Assembly (NCBI RefSeq): GCF_002443255.2
Contig: NW_019211454.1
Span: forward strand, 28,783,565 to 28,847,564
Direction: 5' to 3'
Length of the DNA: 64,000 bases
From: Varroa destructor
Taxonomy: Eukaryota; Arthropoda; Arachnida; Mesostigmata; Varroidae
Shown: one piece after another, positions 63,191-64,000 of the stretch
Numbering within the stretch: the stretch's first letter is position 1
How the letters are laid out: every line of letters begins with the position of its first letter
Notes under the pieces: model-generated
Databases searched by the model: none
Told to the model about the DNA's origin: nothing
The model's input: the letters and a program-made list of their open reading frames with translations, nothing else
Position numbers and translations under genes: made by a program

Positions 63191-64000
63191 TAAATGCCGT
63201 ACTCACTAATAAGTCGAACGCATTTAAGCCCCACTTTGCCCTTGTACTGCTGTTCAGCGCTTATTCGAAAGTTAACCATTTTCTACCTGTAGTGCGACGA
63301 GCTCGAAAAGTCATCCAAAACTTAAGCAATCGTTGTCATTTATAAAAGGTAGGCTTTTTTTTCACTCAATTATTCGCATATGTTCCTCTAAAACGTAGAA
63401 AGACTGCTGTCCCGCGAAAAAAGAAGGTAATCCTTTGACATTGCTGAACCACTTGGGTCGCTAGAGGACGTCAGTGCGACTAGTCTGCCAGTCTAGTCCC
63501 GCTTCTGTTCACACACGATTTTAGCTTTCATGACTACCTTACTTTTTTGTCCGTATTGTTTTCTTATTGTTTGCTCGGTCTAGCTGCCATCAGAAAGTTG
63601 CAAGTTTCACTCCGCATTATCCACATCAGCAATTGATTCCTCGTTCACGCCAGAGAAGTATTTGTCAGACCAGAAAGAACAAAAGAATTCAAGGTTATAT
63701 CCTTTATGTTTATAGCCTATTGCTCGAAGTTGGTATTAGGTTTTCTCTCGCATACGGTAGCGACTTCCCAAGAGCATCTTATCAATGATAGGCATGCGAC
63801 GGCATACTGTACGTCTGCCTGAGTTAGTCCTGGAAATATTAATTGCACAGCGAAAAAAGTTTAACTAAAGAGTAAGCTTTTAGTATCTCGAACAAGCATT
63901 TCAACGAAACATAGATGGTGCGTAGAAGACTCTGCAATGTATAGTTTTTCGTCACACGACCTAGCTTGTAGCCATTAGTCAATGACGTTGCTAGAAGTTT
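63191..64000. other. Gene-free end of window
   Basis: No gene is recognised. The 73-codon plus-strand frame at 63567-63788 starts with a non-ATG codon and has no features. If the tRNA-like segment before it is a SINE head, the following 100-150 bases could be its body, but I cannot match them to another copy in the window. Confidence 0.5.

Noticed and set aside
1..64000. CRISPR arrays, rRNA, intact tRNA genes, viral genomes, toxin systems, operons
   Set aside because: No regularly spaced repeats, no conserved rRNA blocks, no tRNA with closed arms, and no long frames of any of these kinds were seen on reading both strands.

Overview
The window looks like non-coding nuclear DNA of an invertebrate, most likely an arthropod. 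It is moderately AT-rich. CpG is not visibly depleted, which suggests little germline methylation. Dinucleotide microsatellites are frequent, and TATA/AATAAA-like words are scattered throughout. Nothing resembles a prokaryotic or organellar genome: no long frames, no ribosome-binding-site spacing, no operon. A parasitiform mite or similar chelicerate would fit the composition, but this is a guess from style and not from an identified gene. The longest uninterrupted frames are under 140 codons. None encodes a family I recognise, so the window is probably intergenic or the inside of very large introns.

Layout: (1) 1-15 kb is mostly unique sequence. It has a pentamer array at 985-1013, an exon-like GC-richer island at 3.8-4.3 kb and another at 9.6-10.3 kb. 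(2) 15-17 kb holds two tRNA-like (SINE-like) traces and a decayed Tc1-type transposase at 16162-16740. (3) 19-32 kb is AT-rich, with (AT)n tracts, a 20-bp poly(A) and two clean short hairpin elements (23785-23837, 30892-30944). A GC-richer block lies at 25.6-27.5 kb. (4) 32.4-33.5 kb is a GC-richer, trinucleotide-flavoured block. (5) 41.2-43.3 kb is a nest of mobile-element debris: three or four tRNA-like segments followed by a mariner-type transposase fragment. (6) 46.7-47.3 kb carries a long but interrupted minus-strand frame of unknown origin. (7) 60.4-60.9 kb is the best candidate for a real gene start. There a (CT)18 GAGA-type tract, an initiator/DPE-like pair and an 81-codon frame with a strong start context follow one another on the plus strand.

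No complete gene, structural RNA gene, CRISPR array or multi-gene system can be supported. The useful content is ancient transposon relics, tRNA-derived repeat traces, short palindromic elements and a few exon-like islands that transcript data could confirm or dismiss. I did not find a convincing new biological system here.
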